This document shows, piece after piece, positions 35,691-45,100 of a stretch of 64,000 nt of DNA (position 1 is the first letter of the stretch; the number at the start of each line of letters is the position of its first letter). The DNA lies in contig NZ_QQXL01000002.1 in assembly GCF_003640665.1 (NCBI RefSeq), positions 62,001 through 126,000 of the forward strand, read 5' to 3'. This DNA comes from Galactobacter caseinivorans (GTDB taxonomy: Bacteria; Actinomycetota; Actinomycetes; Actinomycetales; Micrococcaceae). Below the pieces are notes generated by a model, which saw only the letters and a list, made by a program, of their open reading frames with translations, did not search any database and was not told the origin of the DNA. The position numbers and the translations under genes were made by a program.

Positions 35691-35780
35691 CGGGTGCCTG
35701 GCGTTGAGCCGTGCGCGCGCCGGGTCCAAAATGACACGGGAGACGCGCGCGTGACGCACGGAATACGCCGCCCGCGCGGC

Positions 35781-35799
35781 GCTCGCTAAGCTAGCGAGC
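35781..35799 (+). promoter_or_regulatory. -10 box inside an inverted repeat at the DAHP synthase start
   Basis: GCTCGCTA-AGC-TAGCGAGC is a perfect inverted repeat with 8-bp arms that ends at the base before the GTG. TAAGCT (35787-35792) lies inside it, 7 nt before the start codon, fitting a leaderless transcript. A protein bound here would cover the promoter. Confidence 0.55.
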
Positions 35800-37179
35800 G
35801 TGAGTCTTCCTGTACACGCCACGCTCGCCGGAACGCAGTCCGGACCCGCCACCGACCCCGCGCTTGATGCGTGGCGCCAGCTGAGCGCCAAGCAGCAGCC
35901 CAGTTGGCAGGGCAGCCCCGAGCACGCGCGTGCTGTGGCAGAGCTAGGCACCCTGCCCCCGCTGGTTTTTGCCGGCGAGGTGGACGTGCTCAAGTCCCGT
36001 CTGGCCGCCGCCGCCCGTGGCGAGGCCTTCCTGCTCCAGGGCGGGGACTGCGCTGAGACCTTTGAGGCCGCCACGGCGGATCGCATCCAGTCCCGCGTCA
36101 AGACCATCCTGCAGATGGCAGTGGTCCTGACCTACGGCGCGCAGATGCCGGTCATCAAGATGGGCCGCATGGCCGGCCAGTTTGCCAAGCCGCGCTCCTC
36201 CGACTCGGAAACCCGCGGGGATGTCACGCTGCCGGCCTTCCGTGGAGACATTGTGAACGGCTACGAGTTCACGCCGGAGTCCCGCGTGCACAACCCGGCC
36301 CGCATGGTGCAGGCGTACCACACGTCCGCCTCCACGCTGAACCTGATCCGCGCCTTCACGCAGGGTGGCTTCGCCGACCTGCGCCTGGTGCACTCCTGGA
36401 ATCAGGGCTTCATGTCCAACCCGGCCTACCACGAGTACGAGCAGCTGGCTGGTGAGATTGACCGTGCCGTGCACTTCATGGAGGCCTGTGGCGCCGACTT
36501 TGAGGCGCTGAAGCGCGCGGAGTTCTACGCCTCCCACGAGGCGCTGTTGCTGGACTACGAGCGTGCCCTGACGCGCACCGATTCCCGCACCGGCACCCCG
36601 TATGACACCTCGGGGCATTTCCTCTGGATTGGTGAGCGCACCCGCGAGCTGGACGGCGCACACGTGGACTTCCTCTCCAAGGTCCGCAACCCCATCGGCG
36701 TGAAGCTTGGACCCACCACCACGGGCCAGGACGCGCTGGATCTGATCAACAAGCTGGATCCCGACCGCGAGCCGGGCCGCCTGACCTTCATCACGCGCAT
36801 GGGCGCCTCCAAGATTCGTGAGGCGCTGCCGCCCATCGTCCAGGCGGTGCGTGATTCCGGCGCGCAGGTCGTGTGGGTCACGGATCCCATGCACGGCAAT
36901 ACCGTCACCTCCCAGAACGGCTACAAGACCCGCCGCTTCGAGGACGTCATGGATGAGGTGCGCGGCTTCTTTGACGTGCACCGCGCCATGGGCACGGTCC
37001 CCGGCGGCCTGCACGTGGAGATGACGGGCGACGATGTGGCGGAGTGCCTCGGCGGCGCGGACCCCATCCGCGAGGAGCAGTTTGACGAGCTCTACGAGTC
37101 CGTCTGCGACCCGCGCCTGAACCACGCGCAGTCTCTGGAGATGGCCTTCCTGGTCGCGGAGCACCTGGCTCACCGCTGA
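35800..37179 (+). CDS. aroG: Class II 3-deoxy-7-phosphoheptulonate synthase
   Basis: A 459-aa enzyme that condenses phosphoenolpyruvate and erythrose-4-phosphate, the first step of the shikimate pathway. LLQGGDCAETFEA carries the metal-binding Cys; VIKMGRMAGQFAKPRS follows. GVKLGPTT, FITRMGASKIREALPP and WVTDPMHGN are the remaining class II signatures. The length matches the type II enzyme of Mycobacterium. GTG 35800 has no Shine-Dalgarno but a TAAGCT 7 nt upstream, so the mRNA is probably leaderless. Actinobacteria often place this gene near a pknL-type kinase, as seen here downstream. The symbol aroG follows mycobacterial naming. Confidence 0.93.
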   Translation: MSLPVHATLAGTQSGPATDPALDAWRQLSAKQQPSWQGSPEHARAVAELGTLPPLVFAGEVDVLKSRLAAAARGEAFLLQGGDCAETFEAATADRIQSRVKTILQMAVVLTYGAQMPVIKMGRMAGQFAKPRSSDSETRGDVTLPAFRGDIVNGYEFTPESRVHNPARMVQAYHTSASTLNLIRAFTQGGFADLRLVHSWNQGFMSNPAYHEYEQLAGEIDRAVHFMEACGADFEALKRAEFYASHEALLLDYERALTRTDSRTGTPYDTSGHFLWIGERTRELDGAHVDFLSKVRNPIGVKLGPTTTGQDALDLINKLDPDREPGRLTFITRMGASKIREALPPIVQAVRDSGAQVVWVTDPMHGNTVTSQNGYKTRRFEDVMDEVRGFFDVHRAMGTVPGGLHVEMTGDDVAECLGGADPIREEQFDELYESVCDPRLNHAQSLEMAFLVAEHLAHR

Positions 37180-37223
37180 GTCACGGCACCACCGGGCCCG
37201 CCGCCCGTGGGAGAATGGGAACC

Positions 37224-37997
37224 ATGCTCACACTCGGCGAACATGCCCTCCTGGACCTCGATTCCGACCCGAAGGACCTGATCGGTGGGTGGGACCGCGA
37301 GTCCTATGCCCCGGACACCCTGCCCTCCCGCCTCGTGATGGCCTTCCTTGGCCCCACGGTGGATCAGTTCGCTGCAGAGCGCGGCTGGGAGGTGGGCGCG
37401 GAGCTGGAGAGCATCACGCGCAACTTCCCGTACTTTGTCACGGAGCACCGTGGCACCAAGGTGGGGATTGTGCTGGCCCCGCTCGGTGCCCCCGCAGCGG
37501 TGCAGAACCTCGAGTTCGGCATCAACCTTGGAGCGCGGCACGTGGTGGCGGTGGGCTCCTGCGGCGCCCTGCACTCGCATGAGGAGAACGCCATGCTGGT
37601 CCCCACGCGCGCTCTGCGCGATGAAGGCACCAGCTACCACTACGCCCCGGCCGGGGACTGGATTGACCTTGATCCCCGCTCGGTGCAGGCCGTGAAGGAC
37701 GCGCTCGTGGCCGCGGGCCGCGACTACGCGGAGGTCAGCACGTGGACCACCGACGGCTTCTACCGCGAGACCCCCGCCGTGATCAATCGGCGCAAGGAGC
37801 AGGGGTGCGACGTGGTGGATATGGAGTGCTCCGCCCTGGCCGCCGCCAGCGCCTTCCGCGGCGTGGACTATGCGCAGCTGCTCTACACGGCTGACTCCCT
37901 GGCGGACCTGGAGGGTCACGATCCCCGCGGCTGGGGCATCGCCGCCAGGGCCACCGCCCTGGACCTGGCCCTGGACGCCGTGGTGCGCCTGGGCTGA
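37224..37997 (+). CDS. Nucleoside phosphorylase-family protein
   Basis: About 257 aa. The PNP/UDP family fold is shown by VVAVGSCGALHSHEENAMLVPTRA (central strand and phosphate-binding loop), the ribose-binding DMECSAL motif (VVDMECSALAAASAF) and TADSLADLEG. Family members phosphorolyse or hydrolyse nucleosides for salvage; whether this one acts on purines, uridine or another base is not resolvable by eye. Start at ATG 37224, with GGGAG about 10 nt upstream; ATG 37215 is 3 codons earlier. A strong hairpin terminator lies after it. Confidence 0.82.
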   Translation: MLTLGEHALLDLDSDPKDLIGGWDRESYAPDTLPSRLVMAFLGPTVDQFAAERGWEVGAELESITRNFPYFVTEHRGTKVGIVLAPLGAPAAVQNLEFGINLGARHVVAVGSCGALHSHEENAMLVPTRALRDEGTSYHYAPAGDWIDLDPRSVQAVKDALVAAGRDYAEVSTWTTDGFYRETPAVINRRKEQGCDVVDMECSALAAASAFRGVDYAQLLYTADSLADLEGHDPRGWGIAARATALDLALDAVVRLG

Positions 37998-38040
37998 GGC
38001 CAACGCAGCCGGCTCAGCGCAGCTGAACCTAGCCAAACGT

Positions 38041-38087
38041 CAAGGCGCCCGACGCCGCGTGGTCACCACGCGGCGTCGGGCGCCTTG
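38041..38087. terminator. Bidirectional terminator, GCCCGACGCCG family
   Basis: A perfect 22-bp stem (38041-38062 with 38066-38087) around the loop TCA, between the convergent nucleoside phosphorylase-family and PASTA kinase genes. The arm starts CAAGGCGCCCGACGCCGCG, nearly the same as the hairpin at 31395. Confidence 0.93.
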
Positions 38088-38118
38088 TTCGTTGGAGCGG
38101 TTGCTCCCCAGCGGGTTG

Positions 38119-40728
38119 CTAGGAGATCCCGATGGTGATTTCCGTGCCAGGCTTGACCTTGGTGCCGGCCTTGGGGCTCTGCGAGATGACCTGGTTCAGG
38201 ATGCGGCCCAGGCTGGAGACGTTCTCCTTGACCTTAAATCCGGCGTCCTCCAGGGTCTTGCGCGCTGCGGCGGGGGAGCGCCAGGTGACCTTCGGGACCT
38301 CCACGAGCTCCGGGCCCTTGGAGAGCTGCCAGGTGACCTTGCTGCCCTTGTTGACCTTGGTGCCCGCCTTGGTGGACTGTTCCGCGATCTGGCCGGCCGG
38401 GACGGTGTCTGAGAAGACGTCGTCTCCTTGGACCGAGTCCAACTGCACGGCCTCCAACAATTCCTTGGCGTCCTCCGCGCTGCGGCCGTTGAGTTCCGGC
38501 ACGGCGACGGGCGCCGGGCCCTTGGAGAGCACCAGCGCCACCTTGCTGCCGCTGCGCAGCTCCTTGTCCGCCGCGGTGCCCTGCTTGATCACTTGGCCCT
38601 TGGGAGCGGACTCGTCCCAGTCCCGCGTCACCTTGCCCGGGGCCAGGTTGGCCTTGGTGAGCTTGGCGGCGGCGGCCTTCTGGGCGTACCCGACCACGTT
38701 GGGGACGCGAAACAGCTCCGGTCCCTTAGAGACCAGGAGCTGCACCGAGTTGAACTTGCGCTGGCTTGAGCCGGCCGGTGGGTCCGTGCCGATCACCTGC
38801 CCGGCCTCCAGCTTCTCGTCGAAGACCTCTTGCTCTGTGACGCTCACGCCCTCCGCGGAGAGCGCCGCCTTGGCCGCGTCCACGCTTTGGCCCTGCACCG
38901 TGGGAACGATGACCTCACCGCCGGGGCCGGCGCCAAAGAACCACGCGCCGGTGCCTATCAGGGCGGCAACGATGACCACTACCACTGCCCAGATCCAGCC
39001 GCGACGCTTGGCGCCGGAGGTGCCCAGACGCTCGGTGGGACGCTGGGCCTCCTTCTTCCACGCCTTGGCCTCCGCGCGTTGCTCGCGCTTGCTGAGGTTG
39101 GCACCCTGCTCCGGTTCCACCGGACAGGTCTCCCGGGGCAGGCGGGGCAGCACCGAACCGGCTGATGCGCCGGCGCCCGGCGCGCCCTGTTCCGATGAAC
39201 CCTGGCCTGACATGCCTTGGCCGGACATGCCCTGGCCCGACGCCGCGGGGCCGGGGAGCACCTGCGTCTGCGGGTCTGCGGCATAAGAGGGCTGCTGCGA
39301 GGCAGTCTGCCGGGTGACAGGGTCTCCGGAATGCTGGATGGGCGTGGTGGGTGCTTCCCAGTCGAACGGGGCGTCGCTGTCCTCGTCCGTGTCTGCAGAG
39401 GCCGCCGCGCCCGCCGAACCTGAGCCCAGCGTCGAGCCGGGGGTGGAAGGCATGGCGGCCGTGGGGAACTCGGCGGCATCGAAGACCTGAGTGGCCGCGT
39501 CCGTGTCGCCGTACTCCGAGGAGTCGGCGTCCTTGTCCTCGGATGCGGACGCACCCGAGGAGGACGCGCCTAAGCCGGACTCACCCAGGGCCTGCGTCGC
39601 CGCCTCGGACTGATCCAGGGCGCGGGTCTGCGCCTCCGACTCGGCGCCGGGCTGGCTAGCTGGCTGGCCGAAGGCGCGCGTTGCGGCCTCGGAGGCGTCG
39701 CCGGAGCCGGAGCGAGCGGAGGCAGCCAGGGCAGCGGCTCCCGCCGCTGCTGCTGTGCCACCCAGCGCGGCAGGTGCGGCCGCGCCGGGGAGGCGCCTCG
39801 CGGCGTCGCGCCCCATGACGGCGAGGGTGGCAGTGAGAAGGGGGCCAATCGGCGTGGGATCCTCGCCCAAATCCAACTGCTCCGGCGTGAGCTCCGAGCG
39901 GATGTGGCGCAGCTCAGAGAGCATGGCCGCCGCGTCATTGGGCCGGTCCTCCGGGTCCTGCTCGGTGCTCCAGCGCACCAGGTCATCAAGCTCCGGGGAG
40001 AGCCCCTCCACCTTGTCTGAGGGGGCGGGGACCTCGGAGTTCACGTGCGCCATGGCCACCTGCCAGGCGGTCTCAGCGGAGAAGGGCTGCGTGCCGGTGA
40101 GCATCTCGTAGAGCAGCACGCCCAGGGCGTAGAGATCGCTGCGTGAATCTGCCGGGCGGCCGGTGACCAGCTCGGGGGAAACGTAGGCGACAGTGCCGAT
40201 CAGGGCGCCGGTGGCGGTGTGCGCGGAGGCGGCGCGGGCCAGGCCAAAATCAGCCACCTTGATGCGGCCGTCGGGGGAGAGCAGGACGTTTTCTGGCTTC
40301 ACGTCGCGGTGCACCAGGCCGGCGTCGTGGGCCGCGGCGAGCCCGGAGAGGACCGCGTCCGTGACCTGAAGCGCGGCGCGGGGTGAGATGGCGCCCTGCG
40401 TGCGCAGAACGTCCCGCAGGGTGGCCCCTGGGACGTATTCGAGGACCAGGTAGGCGGTCTCGCCGTCCACGCCTTGATCAAAAACGGAGACGACGTGGGG
40501 ATGGGAGAGTCGGGCGGCCGTGATGGCCTCTGACTCAAAGCGGCGCACAAAGGACGGGTCCTCTGCCAGGTGCGGATAGAGCACCTTGATGGCGACCTGG
40601 CGCAGCAGCTTGGAGTCCTTGGCGACGTACACCGTAGACATGCCTCCGCGCGCGACGCGGCGCTCGATGACGTAGCGGTCATCGAGCAAGGTGCCGATCA
40701 GCGGGTCGCGGGAGGTGGACTCTGTCAC
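38119..40728 (-). CDS. PASTA-domain transmembrane Ser/Thr protein kinase
   Basis: An 869-aa Stk/PknB-type kinase. The kinase domain (about 16-280) has the loop ARGGMSTVY, K48, HRDVKPEN with D142, and DFG with D160, so it should be active. A long disordered region (about 340-560) carries five [DE]-x-x-T-[QR]-[AV]-[FL] motifs at Thr 350, 368, 378, 413 and 488. One membrane helix lies near 575-595, followed by four extracellular PASTA domains to the end, each closing with a VSKGP-like linker. PASTA domains bind muropeptides or lipid II in known kinases. GTG 40728 has TAGGAT 7 nt upstream, fitting a leaderless mRNA. The setting beside class II DAHP synthase recalls mycobacterial pknL, which lacks PASTA domains. 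Confidence 0.93.
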   Translation of the reverse strand: MTESTSRDPLIGTLLDDRYVIERRVARGGMSTVYVAKDSKLLRQVAIKVLYPHLAEDPSFVRRFESEAITAARLSHPHVVSVFDQGVDGETAYLVLEYVPGATLRDVLRTQGAISPRAALQVTDAVLSGLAAAHDAGLVHRDVKPENVLLSPDGRIKVADFGLARAASAHTATGALIGTVAYVSPELVTGRPADSRSDLYALGVLLYEMLTGTQPFSAETAWQVAMAHVNSEVPAPSDKVEGLSPELDDLVRWSTEQDPEDRPNDAAAMLSELRHIRSELTPEQLDLGEDPTPIGPLLTATLAVMGRDAARRLPGAAAPAALGGTAAAAGAAALAASARSGSGDASEAATRAFGQPASQPGAESEAQTRALDQSEAATQALGESGLGASSSGASASEDKDADSSEYGDTDAATQVFDAAEFPTAAMPSTPGSTLGSGSAGAAASADTDEDSDAPFDWEAPTTPIQHSGDPVTRQTASQQPSYAADPQTQVLPGPAASGQGMSGQGMSGQGSSEQGAPGAGASAGSVLPRLPRETCPVEPEQGANLSKREQRAEAKAWKKEAQRPTERLGTSGAKRRGWIWAVVVVIVAALIGTGAWFFGAGPGGEVIVPTVQGQSVDAAKAALSAEGVSVTEQEVFDEKLEAGQVIGTDPPAGSSQRKFNSVQLLVSKGPELFRVPNVVGYAQKAAAAKLTKANLAPGKVTRDWDESAPKGQVIKQGTAADKELRSGSKVALVLSKGPAPVAVPELNGRSAEDAKELLEAVQLDSVQGDDVFSDTVPAGQIAEQSTKAGTKVNKGSKVTWQLSKGPELVEVPKVTWRSPAAARKTLEDAGFKVKENVSSLGRILNQVISQSPKAGTKVKPGTEITIGIS

Positions 40729-40773
40729 GGTCTCGATCCTAGGTCAGGGGGAGGGCTGAGCCTGGAAACGACT

Positions 40774-40814
40774 CGGGGCCGCACACCCTTCGCATGGAAG
40801 GTGTTGCGGCCCCG
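40774..40814 (-). terminator. Terminator of whiB1
   Basis: CGGGGCCGCA (40774-40783) pairs with TGCGGCCCCG (40805-40814). The inner part CACCCTTC/GGAAGGTG extends the stem with one bulge. It lies 29 nt beyond the whiB1 stop and before the kinase gene. Confidence 0.8.
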
Positions 40815-40843
40815 GGTCGAAGCCTGGGTTCAGGCAGGTGGTG

Positions 40844-41092
40844 TCAGGAGGCGCGGCGGGCGCGGGCAGCGCGGCGCTTCATGGCGCGGCGCTCGTCCTC
40901 ACTCATGCCGCCCCAGACGCCAGCGTCCTGGCCGGACTCGATGGCCCACTGAAGGCACTTGTCGACCACGTCACACGTGCGGCAAACGCCCTTCGCTTCC
41001 TCGATCTGGAGCAAGGCCGGGCCAGTGTTTCCGACGGGGAAAAACAGGTCCGGATCCTTGTCCAGGCATGCGGCTTTGTCGCGCCAACTCAT
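40844..41092 (-). CDS. whiB1: WhiB1-type iron-sulfur transcription regulator
   Basis: An 82-aa protein with the four cluster-ligating Cys at 9, 37, 40 and 46 (C-x27-C-x2-C-x5-C), the turn motif GVWGGMSEDERR and a basic tail (KRRAARARRAS) that binds DNA. SWRDKAACLDKDPDLFFPVG and the overall length match WhiB1 closely. In mycobacteria WhiB1 holds a nitric-oxide-sensitive 4Fe-4S cluster, binds the main sigma factor and is essential. GAGGAG lies about 11 nt before the ATG. It is transcribed alone between a kinase gene and a 320-nt intergenic region. Confidence 0.93.
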   Translation of the reverse strand: MSWRDKAACLDKDPDLFFPVGNTGPALLQIEEAKGVCRTCDVVDKCLQWAIESGQDAGVWGGMSEDERRAMKRRAARARRAS

Positions 41093-41412
41093 GCTCTAGG
41101 TACTCCTCGGTAGTTGCAATGCGCGTCCGGCCGCAGGGGGAACTTCAGGGGACGCGGCCACAGGGTGAATGCACCCTTGGTCATTCATTTCAATGTTTCC
41201 ACGCCCATGCCGGGAGGACAAGGGTGGGAGTCCCACGGGTTGCCTGGATGTGCTGTGGGGTTTCTCACCGTTCACGTTCGGGACATCTGTCTGCTACGTG
41301 TGGCCACTAGCGTCCGTGGCGGTATGCGCTGGCACGCCTGCGCCCAGACTACCGAGTCTGAGCACCCAGAAGAAGGTGCCGCCCGTGCCAGTGCGCTCAT
41401 TAGACTGGTCCG
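41093..41412. other. 320-nt divergent intergenic region upstream of whiB1
   Basis: No gene is seen. AGGGTG-AATG-CACCCT (41162-41177) is a perfect 6-bp inverted repeat about 70 nt before whiB1 and may be an operator or small hairpin. TAGACT at 41401-41406, 6 nt before GTG 41413, is a good leaderless -10 for the rightward gene. The whiB1 promoter itself could not be placed with confidence. Confidence 0.5.
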
Positions 41413-41916
41413 GTGAGCGCCGCCAAGAAGAAGACCCCCCGCCCGTCCGCCGCAGACCGGACACCCGCCGCCCCCGCCGTGCCGCAAGCACCCGCGCGGC
41501 CCTGGACGGTGAGCGTTACCGTGGTGCTGGTCTTGCTGGAGGCGCTGGCCGTGTGGGTGGTGGCCGCCTTGCAACTGGCGGACCTGGGTTCGCCCAGCCC
41601 CATCACTATGGCCGGGCGCATCTTCCTCCCCGTGCTCATGGTGGCAGCTGGCGCGTGGCAGGTGATGGTTGGTCTGAAGCACCGAGCCGGCCGGGCCTGG
41701 ACTCGGGCCGCCGTGGTGGTGTGGCAGCTCTTCCAGATCATCTTGTCCATCCAGTACCTGGTCAGCGCCCCGCAGTATGGCGACTGGCTCGGCTTCGCCG
41801 TGGGCCTTGGGCTGTTCATCCCCGGTGCTGTGGCGCTGGTGCTGGTGTTCTCCCCGACCACGCGGCTGTTCCTTGAAGCGGACGATCAGGCCTCGGCGAG
41901 GGCGCGCCGGGGTTAG
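41413..41916 (+). CDS. Hypothetical four-helix membrane protein
   Basis: A 167-aa protein. Residues 1-35 are basic and Ala/Pro-rich, followed by about four membrane helices (SVTVVLVLLEALAVWVVAAL, GRIFLPVLMVAAGAWQVMVG, AVVVWQLFQIILSIQYL, FAVGLGLFIPGAVALVLVF) and a short acidic-basic tail. No catalytic motif is seen; it resembles small conserved actinobacterial membrane proteins of unknown role. The GTG start lies 6 nt after TAGACT with no Shine-Dalgarno, which suggests leaderless expression. It stands divergent from whiB1 and convergent with the FtsK-like gene, and nothing recognisable lies in the 188 nt that follow. Confidence 0.65.
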   Translation: MSAAKKKTPRPSAADRTPAAPAVPQAPARPWTVSVTVVLVLLEALAVWVVAALQLADLGSPSPITMAGRIFLPVLMVAAGAWQVMVGLKHRAGRAWTRAAVVVWQLFQIILSIQYLVSAPQYGDWLGFAVGLGLFIPGAVALVLVFSPTTRLFLEADDQASARARRG

Positions 41917-42104
41917 CCTGGGGACGTTTCAGCGAGCGTCACCTTTCTCACGTTCTCAGGCATCGTCTGGAGATCCGCTACGAAGGCGCGCCGTGCCGCT
42001 CCGCTCCTCGCCGAGATGCTCGACTTGCTCGAATCCCGTCGGAAGGCCGTCGCGGCAGCCCATGGCGAAGCGGTGTGATGATCGCACCTCACAGGACCAA
42101 CGAC

Positions 42105-45100
42105 TCACGGCAGGAGCCACTGCACCCTCACCGGTTGGTTTGAGCCTCGAGGCGTGAGCCAGCCGCGCCCAGGCGGGGCGTCCGGGTCAGCCGGCACGTT
42201 CCACCCCAAGGTTTCGGTCTCGTTCTTGGTGCGCGGCCCCATCAGTGCCACGTCGGCATGGGGATCCAGATGCCCCCACCAGGGAAGGCGCCCAGCCGGG
42301 TGGGGTGTGGAACGGGCCGCGGCCAGCGCCCGTCCGCCTGCCCGCAAATGATCCGAGATGCGCTCATGATCCTCGTATGAGCGTGAGTCAGCGTCGTCCA
42401 GCACCCACCAGTGCCCGCGCGTCAACTGGCGCGGAAGCGGCTCATCCCGTCCAATCCATTGGGCTGTCCCAGGCAACTGTGCCGCGACTCGGCGCAGGGC
42501 CTGCGTCCTGCCACTGCCTGCCGCCCCCAGGATGACCCCAAGCCGTTCTGGTGCCCACTCCACCGGCGCCAGGCTCAGGCTCCTCACGGCCACCGCAGGA
42601 GGCACGGCCGCTGTGGCCACAGCAGGGAGGGGCAGCCATCCGGCGGCCATCCCTTCAGCGACGGGTGTCGCCGACGCGTCAGCGGTTCCGTCGCGACGCG
42701 ACTGCGTCCTGAGCTGCACCAGTTCTCCGCGGACTGGTCCCTCCGGGCTCAGCAGCACTCCTCGACCGGGAACCGGCGCACACGCGCGCAGCGGGGGCCA
42801 CAGCTGCGCCGTTTCCGGTCCCACCCCAAAGGGCACGTGGACTCGCCGTCCAAAGGCCGCCAGGTGGCGGGAGATGAGGAGTTCCCGGCCGCCCACCGCA
42901 ATCACACTCAAGTCCTGCCGGCGCAGGATCGCTCCCAAGAGCGCCTCCCTGCGCAGGGACGCCGGCTCGGCCAGGTCACCCCACCACCGATCGGGCGCCA
43001 GCAGCCACACGATTGCAGGTCCGGCCCCGGGCCGGTGGCCCTGGGCCAACGCCTCAAGCGCCTCGTCAGCCGCTGCCGTCGATGCAGGGGTCAACGCGAG
43101 GCCCCAGGCAGGGTCCAACGGATCTGTGGCGCCCACCCCGTCCAGCACCACTGAACTGCCAGCCAACAGCGGGCGGCCCCGTGCGTCGTCGAGCAGGGCG
43201 CGCGCCATAGCCGTGCGTTCCGCATCCGCGGAACACAGCACCGCGACGTGGCCGTCCCGCCCCGGGCGAAACCGCCAGGGGTGCAAACGCTCCCTCCCGG
43301 CGCGCAGCCCCAGCAGCAGCTCCTGGGGCTCCCTCTTGGCGCTGAGGCGCCCCAACGACGTCGGAAGCGGCGCGATGACAAAGGGCGCGGGCGCCGGAGG
43401 TGAGGCCTGCCGAATCGCCTGCAGGCGAGCCTCCCAGCCGCTGCCCGGAAGGGGCGTCAGCTGGGACCGGCGAACATCCGAGCACCGGGGACCCACCAAC
43501 AACCCGGCGATGGGCTCCGAACTGGCACGAACCGAGGCAACCTTGCATTGCATCGCAGGCTTGGAGCCGATGGCGATCAGGCACAGCCCGGGTCGGTCCG
43601 CGGGCAGGGCCGCCCCGGCGGAGGTGGAAATGAGCTCCATTGAATCCGCCTCCGACTGAACGCGCAGGCACAGCCTCAGGTTTACGTTGGCCCGGATGTC
43701 AGCGGAGACAATCCCCTGCGGGCGCTGGGTGGCAAGAAGGAGATGAACACCGAGCGAGCGGCCCACCGTCGCCAGCCGGACCATGCGATCGAGGACCTCC
43801 GGGACCTGCTCGGCCAGCACGCGGAACTCGTCCACCACCACCACAATCCTGGGAGGGGCAAGCTCCTCGGGGCCCTCCGCTGCAAGTGCCTCTGCGAGGT
43901 CGCTGAAACCGCGTGTGCGCAGCCACACCTCCCTGCGCGTGAGTTCCCCGGACAGCGAATCCAGCACCCGGGCCACGGCCTCGGTGTCCAAATCGGTGAC
44001 CAGCTCTTCTACCTGGGGCAATGCGGCGAAGGGGTCAAAGGTGGAGCCACCCTTGAAGTCAAAGAGAAGTAGGCGCAGGCGTTGGGCATCCAGGGACTGG
44101 CAGAGGCCGGTGATCCACGTCCGTAGGAGCTCGGATTTGCCGGATCCGGTGGAGCCCGCAACGAGCGCATGGGGGCCGTCGCGGTCCAGGTCGAGCGCGA
44201 CAGGGCCGTCCTCTCCACTGCCGATCACCACGCCTGCGCTTGGCCGGGCACCGGTGGACTGGGGTGCCGGGCCGGGAACCCGGGCACCGCCGCCACCGCT
44301 GCCACCATCGGCGAGGCGGGTGTCCGTTGCGGCCTCCCGTGACTCGTGATCCTCCAGCGCTTGCGCTAACGCACGGAAACTGGGCCCCTCGATCGTTGAA
44401 TGTGCCCGACGGCGTGCGGCGCGCCGAGCGCGCGAGTCGGCACCTTCCGCGGCGCGGAGCGATGTGACGGCCGCCGTCACGGTGTCCACCACCCACTCCG
44501 CCCCCGGAAACGGACCCAGGTGGACGTGCACAGGCGCAACGGGGCGTGCGTCGGTACTGGCAGCCTGAAACACCAGATGCGCCGCTTGTTCTGGCGAAGC
44601 CAGGGTGACGCCCGGGAGTCTGAGCAGGCCTGCGGGGAGCTCGGCGGATCTGCCGACGGTGAGCCGTCCCAGCCCGTGGCTGGCCGCCTGTGCCCAGACC
44701 GCGGCGAAGGTACGGAGCACCTGGCCGGTATCCGAGTCGCCGCCCATCACAGCAATGCGTTCCCCTGGGCGCGGGGCGCACAGCGACGGGGCGGCAGCGA
44801 CGCGTTGGGAGGGCCACTTGAGGCCGGGGGCCCGGACAGCGATGCTGGCGTGGGTCTGGAGCCCAATCCTCACCGGAGGCACGGGGGAGCGCGAGTCGTC
44901 GGCGCTGGTGAGGTCGCGATCAGCGCGCAACACTCTTTCTGCGGGCGCTGGACGCCGCCATGCCGCCAGGAGGGTGCCCGGCGCCGGATGTTCTCGGAGC
45001 AGTCCGGCGGCGTGGGCAGCGGCCTCTGCGGCGCAGTGCCGTCCGAAGGCCCGGCGTTCTCGGAGATCACTCACACACGCCACCCCGCCCGTGAGCAGTC

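Noticed and set aside
42010-42060. TGCTCGAATCCCG resembles a tRNA T-arm
   Set aside because: No acceptor stem, D-arm or anticodon arm can be folded at the right distances; no tRNA was found in the window.
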